64,000 nt of DNA from Channallabes apus (lineage: Eukaryota; Chordata; Actinopteri; Siluriformes; Clariidae). Positions 23,341 to 48,620 of this stretch are shown piece by piece (the stretch's first letter is position 1; each line of letters starts with the position of its first letter). Below the pieces are notes generated by a model. It did not search any database, was not told the origin of the DNA, and saw only the letters and a list, made by a program, of their open reading frames with translations. The DNA lies in contig CM060104.1 of the NCBI GenBank assembly GCA_030522415.1, forward strand, positions 19,512,825 to 19,576,824. The letters are read 5' to 3'. Both the position numbers and the translations under genes were made by a program.

Positions 23341-26114
23341 TTACATCCTTATTCGTTTGTAATTGATGCCACTCGACTCCCAGGCCTTCTAAAGAGAACT
23401 TCTTGTTTGTTTGCCAAAATTTCATTATCAATCTGTGGTCACACTAAATACACTTTAAAACTTGCTTGTTGCTTGTTTCACTCAACTGCATCGAATTAGC
23501 AAATGTGGAGGTTCTGGTGTGAGTGTTACCCCTAAACTGTGTTACAGCATGTAAAGAGTGTGAAAAATTAAGACGATGGAGGTTGAGATTCACTCACCAG
23601 TGACTTGCCGTTGTGTGAGTCATACGTGCTGTGAGTGGAGTACATAGGAATGTCGGGGTTATAATAGCCCGTCGGGTCTGGATCAGACACATTCATGAAG
23701 CCACGCTGTCTCCACCAACAGCACCAAAACAGCAACTGTGAGGAGGAGCATGCTTTATTTTACGTTTCAGCAAACAATTGGGACACAACAGCCATATTTC
23801 ATTTCCAGCAACAGCACATCAGTGTGAACAACATAAACATGCAGTAAACACAAGTAAAAAAAAAACAATAGCAAGACATTAATGGTTCAGTGCAGAAATA
23901 TCACATGATCTCCACTATTTCACAATGTATTTAAGACAAAGAAGAAACACACAGAAATGGTACAGTATGATACACCTTAGGCCAAATTTGGAATGAATTG
24001 GTAGTCTATCTGAGGCTCACCAGGAGTATGAGGAGGACAAGCATGAAGAAAAGTATGACAGCTGCAAGCACCAGGATGGCAATGCCCCAACCGGGCACAC
24101 CCTGCTCTATATCTGACCCTTCATGTCCTGTTGGCTTTTGGGTTACAGTCTTTCCTGGACTGACTGAAGAATTAGAAACGGACATGTTTGTAGTGTTCCT
24201 GCCTGGAAGCACTGTCGTGGTTGACCTGGAAACAGGCATAGCTGAAACTTTGCTGCTTGTATGTACCGTTGTGGTGGAAGAAGGAATGGGTGAAACGTTG
24301 GCTCCACTGGAAGCAGAAATTGTTGACGCGGTGCTGCTTTGGTGCATTGTTGTGGTTGAAGCATTGGTTGCTGACATGGTTGAGGTGTCGTTTGGATGAT
24401 CTGCAATACTGCTGCTGGTGCTGCTGCTTGAGATATTATTTGAAATAGTGTGAGAAGATTTGGTTGATTTAATAGCGTCAGTGGTGAAAATAGATTGTGG
24501 GGTTGTACTTGTAGAAGTATTATTGTCTCTTGAAGTGTCTGGGTCACGTCTGGCTGAGGTCAAAGTTGTAGAAGGTACATCTGTGGTGATGCTGCTGTTG
24601 GTGCTGGGTGAATCCAAAGTGGAGAAAAACTCAAGAATATTTGTTGAGAGAGCATATGAGACAGGAATGGGTTCATGATCTGCAAGGAAAGACAAACCCA
24701 TACAGAGAGTTACGATCATGCATGGCTATGTAATGTATTTATAAGCTGGTGAAAATGTATAGTCTACAACCTACATTGTAGGCAACATTAAGGCATACAA
24801 TGGCTTCAGAACATTCTGTACTAGGACTCAAACCACTCACTGGCTTGTATTGCAATAAAAACATGAGAAATAATAGGGAGCATGTTTTTACCTGCTGTAT
24901 GGCTAATGTTTAGAGCCAGTGTCAGTGAGGGATGTTCTTGATAATTAGTGACAAAAATGTTCTTCAAAGCCTGTGCGCTTTTTTGCTTGCTTCCAAATAG
25001 CACTGTGGCATTAGCAATGACGGATCCATTGCTGAGGAACATAAAATTAATCCATTGTAAAAAGAACACAGAAAGTCATGACTTACAAAAACAAGTCGAT
25101 GGTTTTGTTTTATAAATTGTAACTTTATAATAGTTTGTAAGATATTTGTTGTTTAAGCTTTTTTTTTTTTTTTTTTTTTTACCTGAATGTCACCTCTGCA
25201 ATCTCTTGATACTGAGCTGATGGCGTAAATCTATATATATCAAAAAACTGAACAAATATAAGACATTTAATCCTTAAGGTTTAAAATTAATGAGGAATGT
25301 AAAAGTACAATACAAAAATGTTAGTCTAAGTCAGTTACATTGTATACACATTTCTTTGAGTGTAATATATTTGTCCTCTGATGTTTTCTTGCTGTTGAAT
25401 AAGTAATATGACATCTTACCACATTCTCAACATCCTGGCGCAGTAGTTTATAGCTGTCTGATTGGTGGTCCTCAAGTGAGTCGTTATAAATGCGGTTAGT
25501 TATCTTGATGCTAATGATAAAGGCAGACATTTCATTTGAATTGGTTGTGCCAAATCCAGGCGCTGCCGTGACATTGCTAGCTGTGATAACACCTGGACAA
25601 ACACAGATCCATAAAAAAATTTCATCAAGATAATCGGCTCTCTTCCAAATGGTTAAATCGTTCATATTTCAACATGTAATAGACACAAGTTATGCTGCAT
25701 TGTATTCAGCAATTTTTATTTGACATTATGTGAGAATTTTTGGATAAAACTTGCAACAATGACTTTACAAATTATTTTACAAAAACTAAATATATTTACT
25801 CTGTTGCTTTTTTCGTTGTCAACGTAGATTCTTAGAAATGTGGATAACTGTAAATTCATTAGTAATATATTTTTCCACACATACTTCCTAGTGCTGATTG
25901 AAGAATATAAACATGTGATACGTTTTAGTCAACAGTTTGACTTGCAGTGCTGTTCTATAAATCTTTTTGTAATGTGTACTTTTTTAAGAGGCATATAAAT
26001 AAAAAAAATGCAAATTGACCATTATTTATCTGTTTTCATCTTTGTACATTAAAAATGTATTAACACCTTACCTGACTGAAGCATTAGGAGCACAATAATC
26101 CAAAAAAAAGACAT
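23341..26114 (-). CDS. muc1: MUC1-like transmembrane mucin with SEA module
   Basis: Seven exons on the minus strand: 26114-26072, 25592-25420, 25247-25183, 25031-24892, 24679-24021, 23735-23598 and 23388-23341. All phases join; 421 residues. The signal peptide is MSFFWIIVLLMLQSG (an in-frame ATG seven codons upstream, at 26135, is the alternative start). Residues about 37-140 form a SEA module (FIISIKITNRIYNDSLED) with a likely self-cleavage site NG|SVIA at 96/97. Residues 141-333 are Ser/Thr-rich with many N-x-S/T sites. GVPGWGIAILVL then opens the membrane span, almost the same as mammalian MUC1 at that point. The cytoplasmic tail has a CC pair at the membrane and Y-N-P … M-Y-S-T-H-S-T-Y, reminiscent of the MUC1 tail Y-H-P … Y-H-T-H-x-x-Y. 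The neighbourhood (mtx1) also fits MUC1. Oddity: SEA precedes the mucin region. The last exon (KAWESSGINYKRIRM) is the least certain. Confidence 0.78.
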
Positions 26115-26434
26115 TTCTTTAATGAGAATGAACATTAGTGCTAATCCTTTAGCCTGTAAACACTTCTTCTCGGCTTTTGTCCTAATGAAACAGTACTTTA
26201 GAGGCAGTGCCTCACTATGAGACTGAACAGTCCCTTTATTGTTTGAGCACCTGAGCAGGAGCTGGGGTGGGACTCATCTGCCTAATCAGTGGGCCACATC
26301 CACATAGATCATTTATTTTACACAGTAAGATAAATATAACTGTATTTCTCTAAAAGAGATTGGCATCGAATTATCTTTTTCTGTTATACTATGATTTCTT
26401 TATTGTTTTAAGAGGCCATAGAGTCGGTAAATAA

Positions 26435-26673
26435 GTTAAAACCTTTTCAGTTAAGTGTTCATCCGTATGATGCTCAGTACTGCCTGCTAGTGGTTCAGAT
26501 TGGAACTTCATTGATTGTTGGAACTTCATGGCAGTTATGTTTGATTTAATTGACAAAACCTTCATTTTATTTTTATGATGGCTTAGTTAAAACCTTTTCA
26601 GCCAAGTGTTCATCTGGATACTGTATGCTGCTCAGTACTGCCCGCTAGTGATTCATATTGGAACTTCATTGCC
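26435..26673. repeat. Diverged local duplication (about 90-bp unit, twice)
   Basis: The block 'gttaaaaccttttcag…aagtgttcatc…gctcagtactgcc…gctagtg.ttca.attggaacttcatt' occurs at 26435-26525 and again at 26586-26673, with one 'ggaacttcat' repeated in between. It lies in the promoter gap between the mucin gene and the Ig gene. Confidence 0.7.
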
Positions 26674-26730
26674 AATGACATGGCTGTTAATTTTGATTAA
26701 AATGTCAAAACCTATAATATTATTACATGG

Positions 26731-26866
26731 TACATGGTAATATTAATCCATTTAAGTAAACTGTATACACCATACTTAAAGTGTAATTCAGGTATGAAGT
26801 TTGGGAAAATATGAATGTTTATAATATAAAGTATACAATACAGTATATAGATGCAGTATATTAACA
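26731..26866. repeat. Direct repeat, left copy (pairs with 28190-28326)
   Basis: About 136 bp running from 'acatggtaatattaatc' to 'agatgcagtatattaaca'. It reappears with only a few differences at 28190-28326 inside intron 4 of the Ig gene. Confidence 0.85.
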
Positions 26867-27121
26867 TGGACTTTTGATGGACTGGCTTGTGCTATTCATG
26901 GAAAAAAGTCTCTCAAATAAAGCTCATTTGTGGCATGCATAGCACAAACAAGATGGCTGTATGTGATATAATTAACAATCAAAGACAGTTACGGAAAATT
27001 CTAAAGTAGGTAGCCTATTTGCGGTTTTTAAATTAAGGTCACACAACAAGCGAAGCTTTGTCAAAAGACGTTTTTTGTTTCTTCTTAAGTATCAATAGAC
27101 ATCCTTAACCAACATAACAAG

Positions 27122-28815
27122 ATGCTTTACAGCTTCTCTCTGATTTTTCTCTTTCAACTTAGATATGCTGGTAAGGCAATACATTAAAATATATATTTTT
27201 ATTTATAAATAAATATTCAGTTTCTTTACAATCAAAATGTTTTTTTTATTTTCATTATTGTTCATGTGTGTTATAGGTGGGAATGTGGTCATTCAGTCTT
27301 CCAGTTTGACTGTGGATGTCGGTACAAATGTCACATTAACATGTGATATCGCAAATGCATTTGGTCTTTGCTCCTCAGTTAGGTGGCTCCTGTACCAACA
27401 TGAAAATGGTCTTAAGGTCTACATCTCAGGCTCGAGGGCCGTTTCCAAAAAAGCTTATCAAGAATTACTATGTACACTGACAATTTCCCAAGCCACGCTT
27501 TCTGATAACGGCACATTTTATTGTTTGCTTTTGAATGACGGTGTGGATTATATGGGTAATGGAACAGCGCTAACAGTCATGGGTAAATGTCCTTAATAAG
27601 TACATTGATTTAAAATTTGACAAACATGTTTTTCTGGTCTGGTTTGGTTTGTGTTTAATGATATTTTTTTGTTTATTTTAGCTACAGATAGAAGCGACAA
27701 GCAGAACATGAACATTAATGACCACAAGACAGATTTACAACAAGGTATTGTTTCCTGATTATAATTATTGTAGAATTGAGTTTTAGAGGTAATTAGGTTT
27801 TCCAATTAAACAAATTTTCTATCAAATTTAGTGTAAAGTATGATTAATAATAACACATTAAACATTTCTTTTTTACCTAGAAATGCGAATTTTTGTGTCA
27901 TAATACTTAATACCATAATATAACTTATGATTTAATTCATTTTATTTTATTATTTATTAAGTATAGTGTTTGAGTAACTTGAGAACACACCATTGTGTTA
28001 CGTACTGGTTTAATGATTTATTGCAGTTAAGGAATATCAGTGTTTGGTCCCCTTGGCTGTTTTGGGAGGGAACTCACTTCTGATCATCTTGGGAATGCTA
28101 GCCATGTGTGTCTGCCATAGAAGAGGTACTTCATCAATGTGCAAAGTAAAAAAAAGAAAAAATATATATCCAAAAGAAAAAATTACAGGTACATGGTAAT
28201 ATTAATCAATTTAAGTAAACTGTATACACCATACTAAAAGTGTAATTCAGGTATGAAGTTTGGGAAAATATGAATGTTTATAATATAAATTATACAATAC
28301 AGTATATAGATGCAGTATATTAACAGTGATGTGTTTATTTTCTTCAGCTATTTTGATGCATCAGAGGGACTGTAATGCATCACAGCAACATCAACAAGTA
28401 AGAAGTACAAATATTAATGTCTTTTCAAATACCTATAAAAGGAATATCAGTGTTTGTATAACTGATATAATGTATATAATGTATGTATAATAAGGTATAT
28501 TTGCAGGAAGGTTGTTCTAGTAAATGTTATAGTATTATAACAGCTATTTACACGTGGTCATTCAGTCAGCACCACATCGTGTGTAAATTATATTGTGTCT
28601 ATTTACCAAATGATGTAGCTGTTTTTGACATCAAATAAATATACTTTATATAGTAGAAAACTCTACATTGAAACTGGCTTTTCTAATTCTTATTTTACTT
28701 TCAAAAATAAACACGCTAATGTACATGTGATCATTTTTTGCAGTCTTCTGGTGAGACCCACTATGCTACCCTGATGTTTGAATCCAGGAGACATGACCGT
28801 GTTTCAAAATCTTGA
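27122..28815 (+). CDS. IgV-type single-domain membrane receptor (immune-type)
   Basis: Six exons: 27122-27170, 27277-27582, 27682-27744, 28027-28125, 28348-28397 and 28744-28815; 212 residues. The signal peptide is MLYSFSLIFLFQLRYA. One exon encodes the V-type Ig domain: LTC (first Cys), then SSVRW (core Trp), then SDNGTFYC (second Cys, D-x-G-x-Y-x-C), ending in GNGTALTV, which looks like a J-segment G-x-G-T-x-L-T-V. A short polar stalk exon follows, then a membrane span (LVPLAVLGGNSLLIILGMLAM), a His/Gln-rich tail and ETHYATLMFE. THYATL is close to both ITIM and ITSM consensus, so an inhibitory or adaptor-binding role is likely. The make-up recalls fish NITR, CD8-like or CD300-like receptors; I cannot name it further. 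It is transcribed away from the mucin gene, with about 1 kb between the two starts. Confidence 0.8.
28190..28326. repeat. Direct repeat, right copy (pairs with 26731-26866)
   Basis: Inside intron 4 of the Ig gene and ending 20 bp before exon 5. It is nearly identical to the copy upstream of the gene, so the pair brackets exons 1-4. Confidence 0.85.
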
Positions 28816-29289
28816 GCCTGTGGAAAATCTTCAGTGCTAACCATTATTTTGGTTAAATTTAACATTACGATGGTCCTGTACATTCTATAATTCTGTTTGG
28901 GTTTGTTTTTCTTTCTTTTTTTAACCTTAGTTTTCTTAAACTTAATTTTATAATCTTTTGCTAAATATAATTAATATCACCTCTGCAAATGAAAAGTATT
29001 TAGTGCTCATTGCAAGTTATGAAACCTCATGCACTATAATGCTTCTTGCTTTCGATACTACAGCAAAGCTGATTTCACTCTGTGCGTAGTTTTATAGGCC
29101 TTTATACAGAGGTGGAACATACCCTCTAGCAGATGGGGAAAAAAATCTACACATGAATTCTCGAGGCCTTAAATTGTGAAGCAATGCTACTACAGCCTAA
29201 ACCAGTAGTGCTCATTTGCAATGCTATATGTGACTAACTTGTTAAGTCACTTATGCTGTTAGGAAATATTTTATCCATACACATAGACT

Positions 29290-30240
29290 AGTGCATCTAA
29301 AAAAACTGAATATTGTGGATTTTTTTTTTATTAACTCAAAAATGAAACTTCTCATATATTCTAGGTTAATTACATATTATGGCTTACAGCTCATGTAAAT
29401 CAAAATCCAGTGAGCAGGTGTTAAGTCCTGCTGGAAAAGGAAGCTTGGCATCTCGTTAAAACTTGTCTGCTGACAGAAACAGGAAGAGCTTTAAAATCTC
29501 CTAGTAGATGGCTGTGTGACTCTGGACTTGATAAAACATAGTGGACCAACACCAGCAGATGACAAATCATCACTGACTGTGAAACCATCACAACAACTGG
29601 GACTCTGTACTTCTTCTCTCTTCCTCCAGATGCTGGGGAATTGATTTCCAAATAAAATGCAAAATTTTGTTTCATTTGAAAAGAGGACTTTGAACCACTG
29701 TGCGTCAGTCCAGTTCTTTTTCTCCTTGTTGTCTCTGGTTCAGGAGTGGCTTTTGATACTAGGATTTCAACAGTTGTAGCCCTGATGTCTGTGTCTGCTT
29801 GTTCTTGATACTCTAACTCCAGCCTCACTCAACTGATTTTTGAAGCCCTCCCAAGGTCTTTAATCGGCTTTGCTTGACAATCTTCTTAAGGCTGTGATCA
29901 TCCCTTCAATACAGCATTGTGTGAACAGACACCTCTTTCACTGATGACCTTCTGTGGTGTACCCTCAGTAGAGGGTGTTGATCACGATATTCTAGACAAC
30001 TGTCAAGTCAGCTGTTTTCCCCATGATGTACTGTACTGAACTAGGCAGAGAAATACAAATTGTTCATACTTTATGAATCGCAAATTACTCAAACTCCAGA
30101 ATGAAATATTGTACTATTCTGAGATCCTATATTTTTTATTTTTATGTGCTGTAAGTCACAGCTCCCCAAATTAAAATAAAACGTTAAAAATTTTATATGT
30201 GCAAAATCTATTTCAAATTTCATTTTCATTTGGATGGCTG
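29290..30240 (-). mobile_element. Tc1-like transposon remnant, minus strand
   Basis: The left end 'gtgcatctaaaaaaactgaatattgtgg' and the words near 30090-30130 (actccagaatgaaatattgtac) match a common fish Tc1-like family. A 135-residue minus frame (29421-29828) preserves bits of its transposase (GGREKKYRVPVVVMVSQSVMI, like the VMIWG region). Minus-strand sequence near 30026 ('catggggaaaacagctgacttgacag') matches the transposase start. Frameshifted and deleted. Confidence 0.7.
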
Positions 30241-31307
30241 TGGATTACAGCTCATAAAAGTAAAGAATCTAGTATGTATAGTGTATATAGCACAATATGA
30301 GTTGAGTCAAATAAGTTAAATCATTAGGTTTTGGGAAGGAAATTAAGAACAGTGCTGGACACTGGCCATTTTTGTCAAGACATTGTCTATCATCCTGTTC
30401 CCCACAAGAAGGCAGCAGACTTTGCTTGATACATAGGTCACTGAGGTGCATTGCGTCGGGTAGACTTACTTTGGTTAACTTTGATCCATGATTTTACTGT
30501 TTTGTAATTGTCAAATTGCTGGAATTTTGTTTCTGTGGCACCTATTAAACGAATAGAATGCAATGCAGTTGTGAATGTGGTTTATTTCTCAAGGAACTTG
30601 AGCTTGATTTGTATAATAATAAACACATTACAAGACAGAACAACATTTCAACAGTCAAAGGGACCAAGTTCAGATGAGTTTTGCAAGAAGTGCGGAAACA
30701 TGGAGATCTTTCTGTCGTCCAAGCAAACAAACAGAACTCCTCTTTATCTCAGAACACAGCATGTGATGTCATGTCTTGTGAATGTTCAGGCCTATATCTT
30801 GCCAGCAGCAGTGTTGAACTGTTGCAACACAGATTCAAATGAATGGCCAGCTTATGGTCCCTCTGCAGCTATAAAACAATATCCTCATGTATGACAGAAT
30901 AATGTGCCTAAATTGTTTTCAGATTTTAGGTTACTAATGCTCGGCATCAGATAAAGCATCAACTACTAGCATCTTGGCTAGAGAAATGTTATAATAATTG
31001 TAAGAATACGTTTCGTCCAAACAAAAAGAGGAATAAACAGTGGCAGCTGGGGAAAATGTAGGTGTTATCGACATATATTACAGTAAACCAAACTATAAGA
31101 ATTATGTGTATTCAATGGCAGACTATAACAGTATATGATTCTGTTTATGATTAAACTTTTCAAACATATTTTTATGATTAGCTGCTCCACCCTTTTTGTT
31201 TTCTCTTAATGCAGAGTAGACTTTCAGGCAAGAGTTCATTCCTCTTTAAGTAACTTGTGTGTGTGTGTGTGTAATATATATATATATATATATAAACATA
31301 TACACAC

Positions 31308-31466
31308 AGTGGCTTGCAAAAGTATTCGGCCCCCTTGAACATTTTGTCACATTACAGCCACAAATATGAATCAATTTTATTGGAATTCCACATGAAAGAC
31401 CAATACAAAGTGGTGTACACGTGAGAAGTGGAACGAAAATCATACATGATTCCAAACATTTTTTAT
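31308..31466. mobile_element. Solo terminal inverted repeat of a Tc1-like element
   Basis: 'cagtggcttgcaaaagtattcggccccc…' through 'catacatgattccaaacatttttt' is the same terminal sequence as at both ends of the elements at 48642-50190 and 59122-60613, but stands alone here. Confidence 0.85.
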
Positions 31467-31861
31467 ATATTATACACACACACATACACACACACACACA
31501 TACACACTGAATTAATTAAACCCTGAATTAATTCATTTAGTAACCAGTTGTAGACAGCTAGTCATCAGACAATCAAGTAGTGAACGTACATGTTGAATGT
31601 ATAATAACTATTAAACACACAGTCGGTAGAGCAAAGAATCCCCCCCCCCACACACACACACTAAAATAATCATACTTTTGTTACCTTGTTACAACCTGAA
31701 ATGAAGACACTGTTTTTGTTTTATCCAGCTGTACATGCAACTTTAAACATCCAGGTATATATTGAAAATAAATTGAATCCACAATGACTTGTAAACTCAA
31801 TCAGGTGATGCTAACCACCTTCTCAATGAAGACCCAGACGTAAACTCCAATGAAGTCCACA

Positions 31862-32219
31862 CCGCTAAACCGATAAACCGCTTAATCAGGGTCGCGGGGG
31901 GGGACCTGGAGCCTATCCCAGGAGACTTCGGGCACTAGGCGGGGTACACCCTGGACAGGGTGCCAATCCATCGCAGGGCATACACACACTCACACACCCA
32001 ATCACACACTACGGGCAATTTAGGAACGCCAATTAGCCTAACCTGCATGTCTTTGGACTGTGGGAGGAAACCGGAGTACCCGGAGGAAACCCACCAAGCA
32101 CGGGGAGAACATGCAAACTCCATGCACACAGAGATGGGAATCGAGCCTGGCCGGGGAATCAAACCCTGGACCCTGGAGGTGCAAGGCGACAGTGCTAACC
32201 ACTACACCACCGCGCCGCC
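31862..32219 (-). repeat. DANA-type SINE, minus strand, intact insertion
   Basis: Full-length reverse copy: tail 'ccgctaaaccgataaaccgc' first, tRNA-like head 'gtgctaaccactacaccaccgcgccgcc' last. It is flanked by a perfect 12-bp target-site duplication, atgaagtccaca (31850-31861 and 32220-32231). Confidence 0.93.
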
Positions 32220-32367
32220 ATGAAGTCCACAGTCACCATCAAATGTAACTCAATTTGAGCAGTTCTGCTAAGAACAGTGGGCAAACATTGCAAAGTCACT
32301 TCAAGTGATTGAGTAGACAAGTCTGTGATTCTGTTTGTTTGTTTTTTATTCTGACATGTTGATGTTA

Positions 32368-32700
32368 GGCGGCACGGTGGTGTAGTGGTTAGCACTGTCG
32401 CCTTGCACCACCAGGGTCCGGGTCCAGGACTCTGTGTGCATGGAGTTTCCCTGTGCTTGGTGGGTTTCCTCCGGGTACTCGGGTTTCCTCCCACAGTCCT
32501 AAGACATGTAGGTTAGGTTAATTGACATTCCAAATTGCCCGTAGTGTGTGAATGAGTGTGTGTAAGTGTGTGTGCCCTGCGATGGATTGGCACCCTGTCC
32601 TGGGTGTACCCCGCCTTGTGCCCTAAATTTCCTGGGATAGGCTCCAGGCCCCCGCGACCCTGTATACAGTATAAGGATAAAGCGGTACAGAAAATCAATG
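32368..32700 (+). repeat. DANA-type SINE, plus strand
   Basis: Head 'ggcggcacggtggtgtagtggttagcactgtcgcc' then the body to 'gtataaggataaagcggtacag'. Only 148 bp from the opposite-strand copy at 31862-32219. Confidence 0.93.
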
Positions 32701-32970
32701 TTGGTATTATATTTCACTTGGATGTTAGAGATGCACTGAGTAAATACAGTATAGAAAACAAAAATGTAGGTGTCTCTCTTCGCGTTTTAAAATTACAACT
32801 GACATTTGCTGTTATTTTGTCACTTAATTACCTATTATGTTATTTCAATGTTTTCAATATGGAAATTATATCCAAACTTGTGTCCAAAATTTTTGACTGG
32901 TCATGATGTGGGTGCGCGTGCGTTTGTATTGAATCGAACAAAAATGCTGTTTTCTGCGGCGGTTTAAAAT

Positions 32971-32980
32971 ATCACTTCCG
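32971..32980. promoter_or_regulatory. ETS/GABP-type site before mtx1
   Basis: ATCACTTCCG, the reverse of CGGAAGTGAT, 28 bp before the mtx1 start codon. ETS-family (GABP) sites are common in promoters of mitochondrial-protein genes. Motif match only; 'tgcggcgg' just upstream adds GC-rich character. Confidence 0.45.
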
Positions 32981-33007
32981 AGTCAGAGGTTATATTAGTC
33001 AAACAAA

Positions 33008-46805
<13,798 letters not shown>

Positions 46806-46819
46806 GATTGAGAATGTGT

Positions 46820-46825
46820 AATAAA
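46820..46825 (+). terminator. Poly(A) signal AATAAA just after the mtx1 stop
   Basis: AATAAA in 'gagaatgtgtAATAAAgcaatc', 15 bp after the TAA at 46803-46805. Its position suggests that the read-through form of exon 5 could be a real terminal exon. Confidence 0.5.
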
Positions 46826-46989
46826 GCAATCTCAGCCCCAGGTGTTCATAACATGCAGCTGTGGATCGCCCACACGGCCAAGTTCGTTTCCACACCTAAT
46901 ATAAGAACGTAATCCAACCAAACAAGATCTTGATGATCATCGGAAAATTACAGGGCACGTTGCTGAGAGACACTCTGCTGCTTTGCGTA

Positions 46990-47440
46990 CCACAGATTCT
47001 TTCTGCACACACACACACACACACACACATTCTTGTAATTATTACATTCTGGGGACAGTAGTCCCACCCATGTATTGTGGGGACACCACTTTCCCAAGGT
47101 CCTACAGAGGTGAAAAAAATCAGGCAGATATAATTTAAGTTCGGGAACACAAATATCACCTCAAATTTTTTATTTGAATCACAAAGTTTCTGTGCCTGGT
47201 TTTTTAACACCCTATAGGGACATAACGAGAACTTGTCACTTATAGGGACCTAATTTGCATACACAGAAATTTAACTGGTATTGATATTGTTGTGGGGACA
47301 TCACTGAAGTAGCCTCATTTGCATACACACAATTAACTGGTTTTTATATTGCTGTGGGGACATCGCTGAAGTAGCCTCATTTGCATACACACAATTAACT
47401 GGTATTTATGTTGTTGTGGGAACATCACTATTATGCATAC
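46990..47440. repeat. GTGGGGAC-type repeat with 62-bp tandem units
   Basis: A (CA)n run (47007-47028) and 'ttcttgtaattattacattctggggac…gtattgtggggacacc' open the block. From about 47236 a 62-bp unit (ttgttgtggggacatcactgaagtagcctcatttgcatacacacaattaactggta) is repeated about 2.7 times, to 47430. Confidence 0.8.
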
Positions 47441-47622
47441 AAAATTATTACAGTAAGGCAAGGCAAAAGCAAGGGAAAATCATTTTCCCCTTCTTTTACA
47501 GAGCGCTTGGATGCAAATTTTATACATCTACTACTAGTAATATTCCCTGCAGTGCTATAAAAATCAATACTTAGTCATGATAAGTCTGGGACTTCAGACG
47601 TCAGTTAGATACAAAAACAGCG

Positions 47623-47628
47623 TTTATT
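47623..47628 (-). terminator. Candidate poly(A) signal of the SET-recombinase gene
   Basis: AATAAA on the minus strand (TTTATT on plus, in 'cgTTTATTgacc'), about 590 bp past the stop at 48221. Candidate only. Confidence 0.35.
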
Positions 47629-48220
47629 GACCATTGACAAGTTTAGTCACATATATTGAGCTGTAATTACTGTAAAATTCTACACGTATTTGCCCAAAAA
47701 ATAAGTGCAACACTACCAGTCTTCATCAGCCACAACTGAACCTTTGACTGAGAAATATTTTGCTCTTAAACACAATTAACATAACTAAATGCATACTGTA
47801 TGACAAGAATGTTGAGCATTCTGAACACTGAGCATAAAATAAAAACGTCAGGCTTATAGATTAACTTCAATCATTTTAAATTATAAAGTATAAGGAGTAT
47901 GTAATAATCTCACACCTTACATATTACAAGAAAATAAATAATTCTAGGTTCTGGCTCTTTACCGAGTAAATGTTTACCGCCCTTCCGTTCCTAAAAGAGC
48001 ACAGGCCCATTCTGCTCTCTAGGAGCTTCTGGACAGGGATGGCTTCATGTAAACACCGGAATTCGATTTTGCGATCTACCAAAATAAAATCTTTTAAGGC
48101 TACAAACTGAAAATTAGATATGCTCTAGATACGCTCTATAACAATAACTTAAAAACAGTAAGGTGCACTAAACTTTCAGTTGTTTACAAAGAAAATGTTC
48201 ACTGTCAATATTCTCATTAT

Positions 48221-48589
48221 TCATTGTTTCTTGTTAATCTCTCTTTTATAGGCCACAATTCGGTTATAAACATAAAATTTTACACTCTGCCAGTCTCTTT
48301 CTTTAAGAGCTAATGGCTCTGATCTAATGCATTTTTCACAGGCCAACTTCCCTGGTACGAGGCATGAAGTGATGAATGTCATCATGTGTTTCTCCACTGC
48401 ATGGATCTCATTTACTTGGCAGGCCTTCTTCTTTTTTGCAACAGATGTTTTACCTAAATGTACAAAAGCACATTAGTTTAATTTAACAAACTGTAAATGT
48501 TCGAGACATATACAGAGTTAAATAATATGATAACATGAAGAGCCATTTATTTGCAGTAGAGACGCAACAGAAAACCGTTTATATATATA

Positions 48590-48620
<31 letters not shown>

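Larger units (their letters stand above)
28816..32970. other. Intergenic, repeat-rich gap between Ig gene and mtx1
   Basis: Filled mainly by a reverse Tc1-like remnant, a solo Tc1 end and two SINEs (listed separately). The stretch 30250-31250 has an open frame of 128 codons (30508-30894) with no recognisable domain and no splice or promoter context, so I treat it as non-coding. In the mammalian order this is where THBS3 would lie; no thrombospondin exon is visible. Confidence 0.5.

Noticed and set aside
23998..24678. Open frames on the plus strand opposite the mucin stalk
   Set aside because: Shadows of the Ser/Thr-rich exon of the minus-strand mucin gene.
30508..30894. 128-codon frame between the Ig gene and mtx1
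   Set aside because: No recognisable motif, biased composition or splice signals; lies in a repeat-rich gap.
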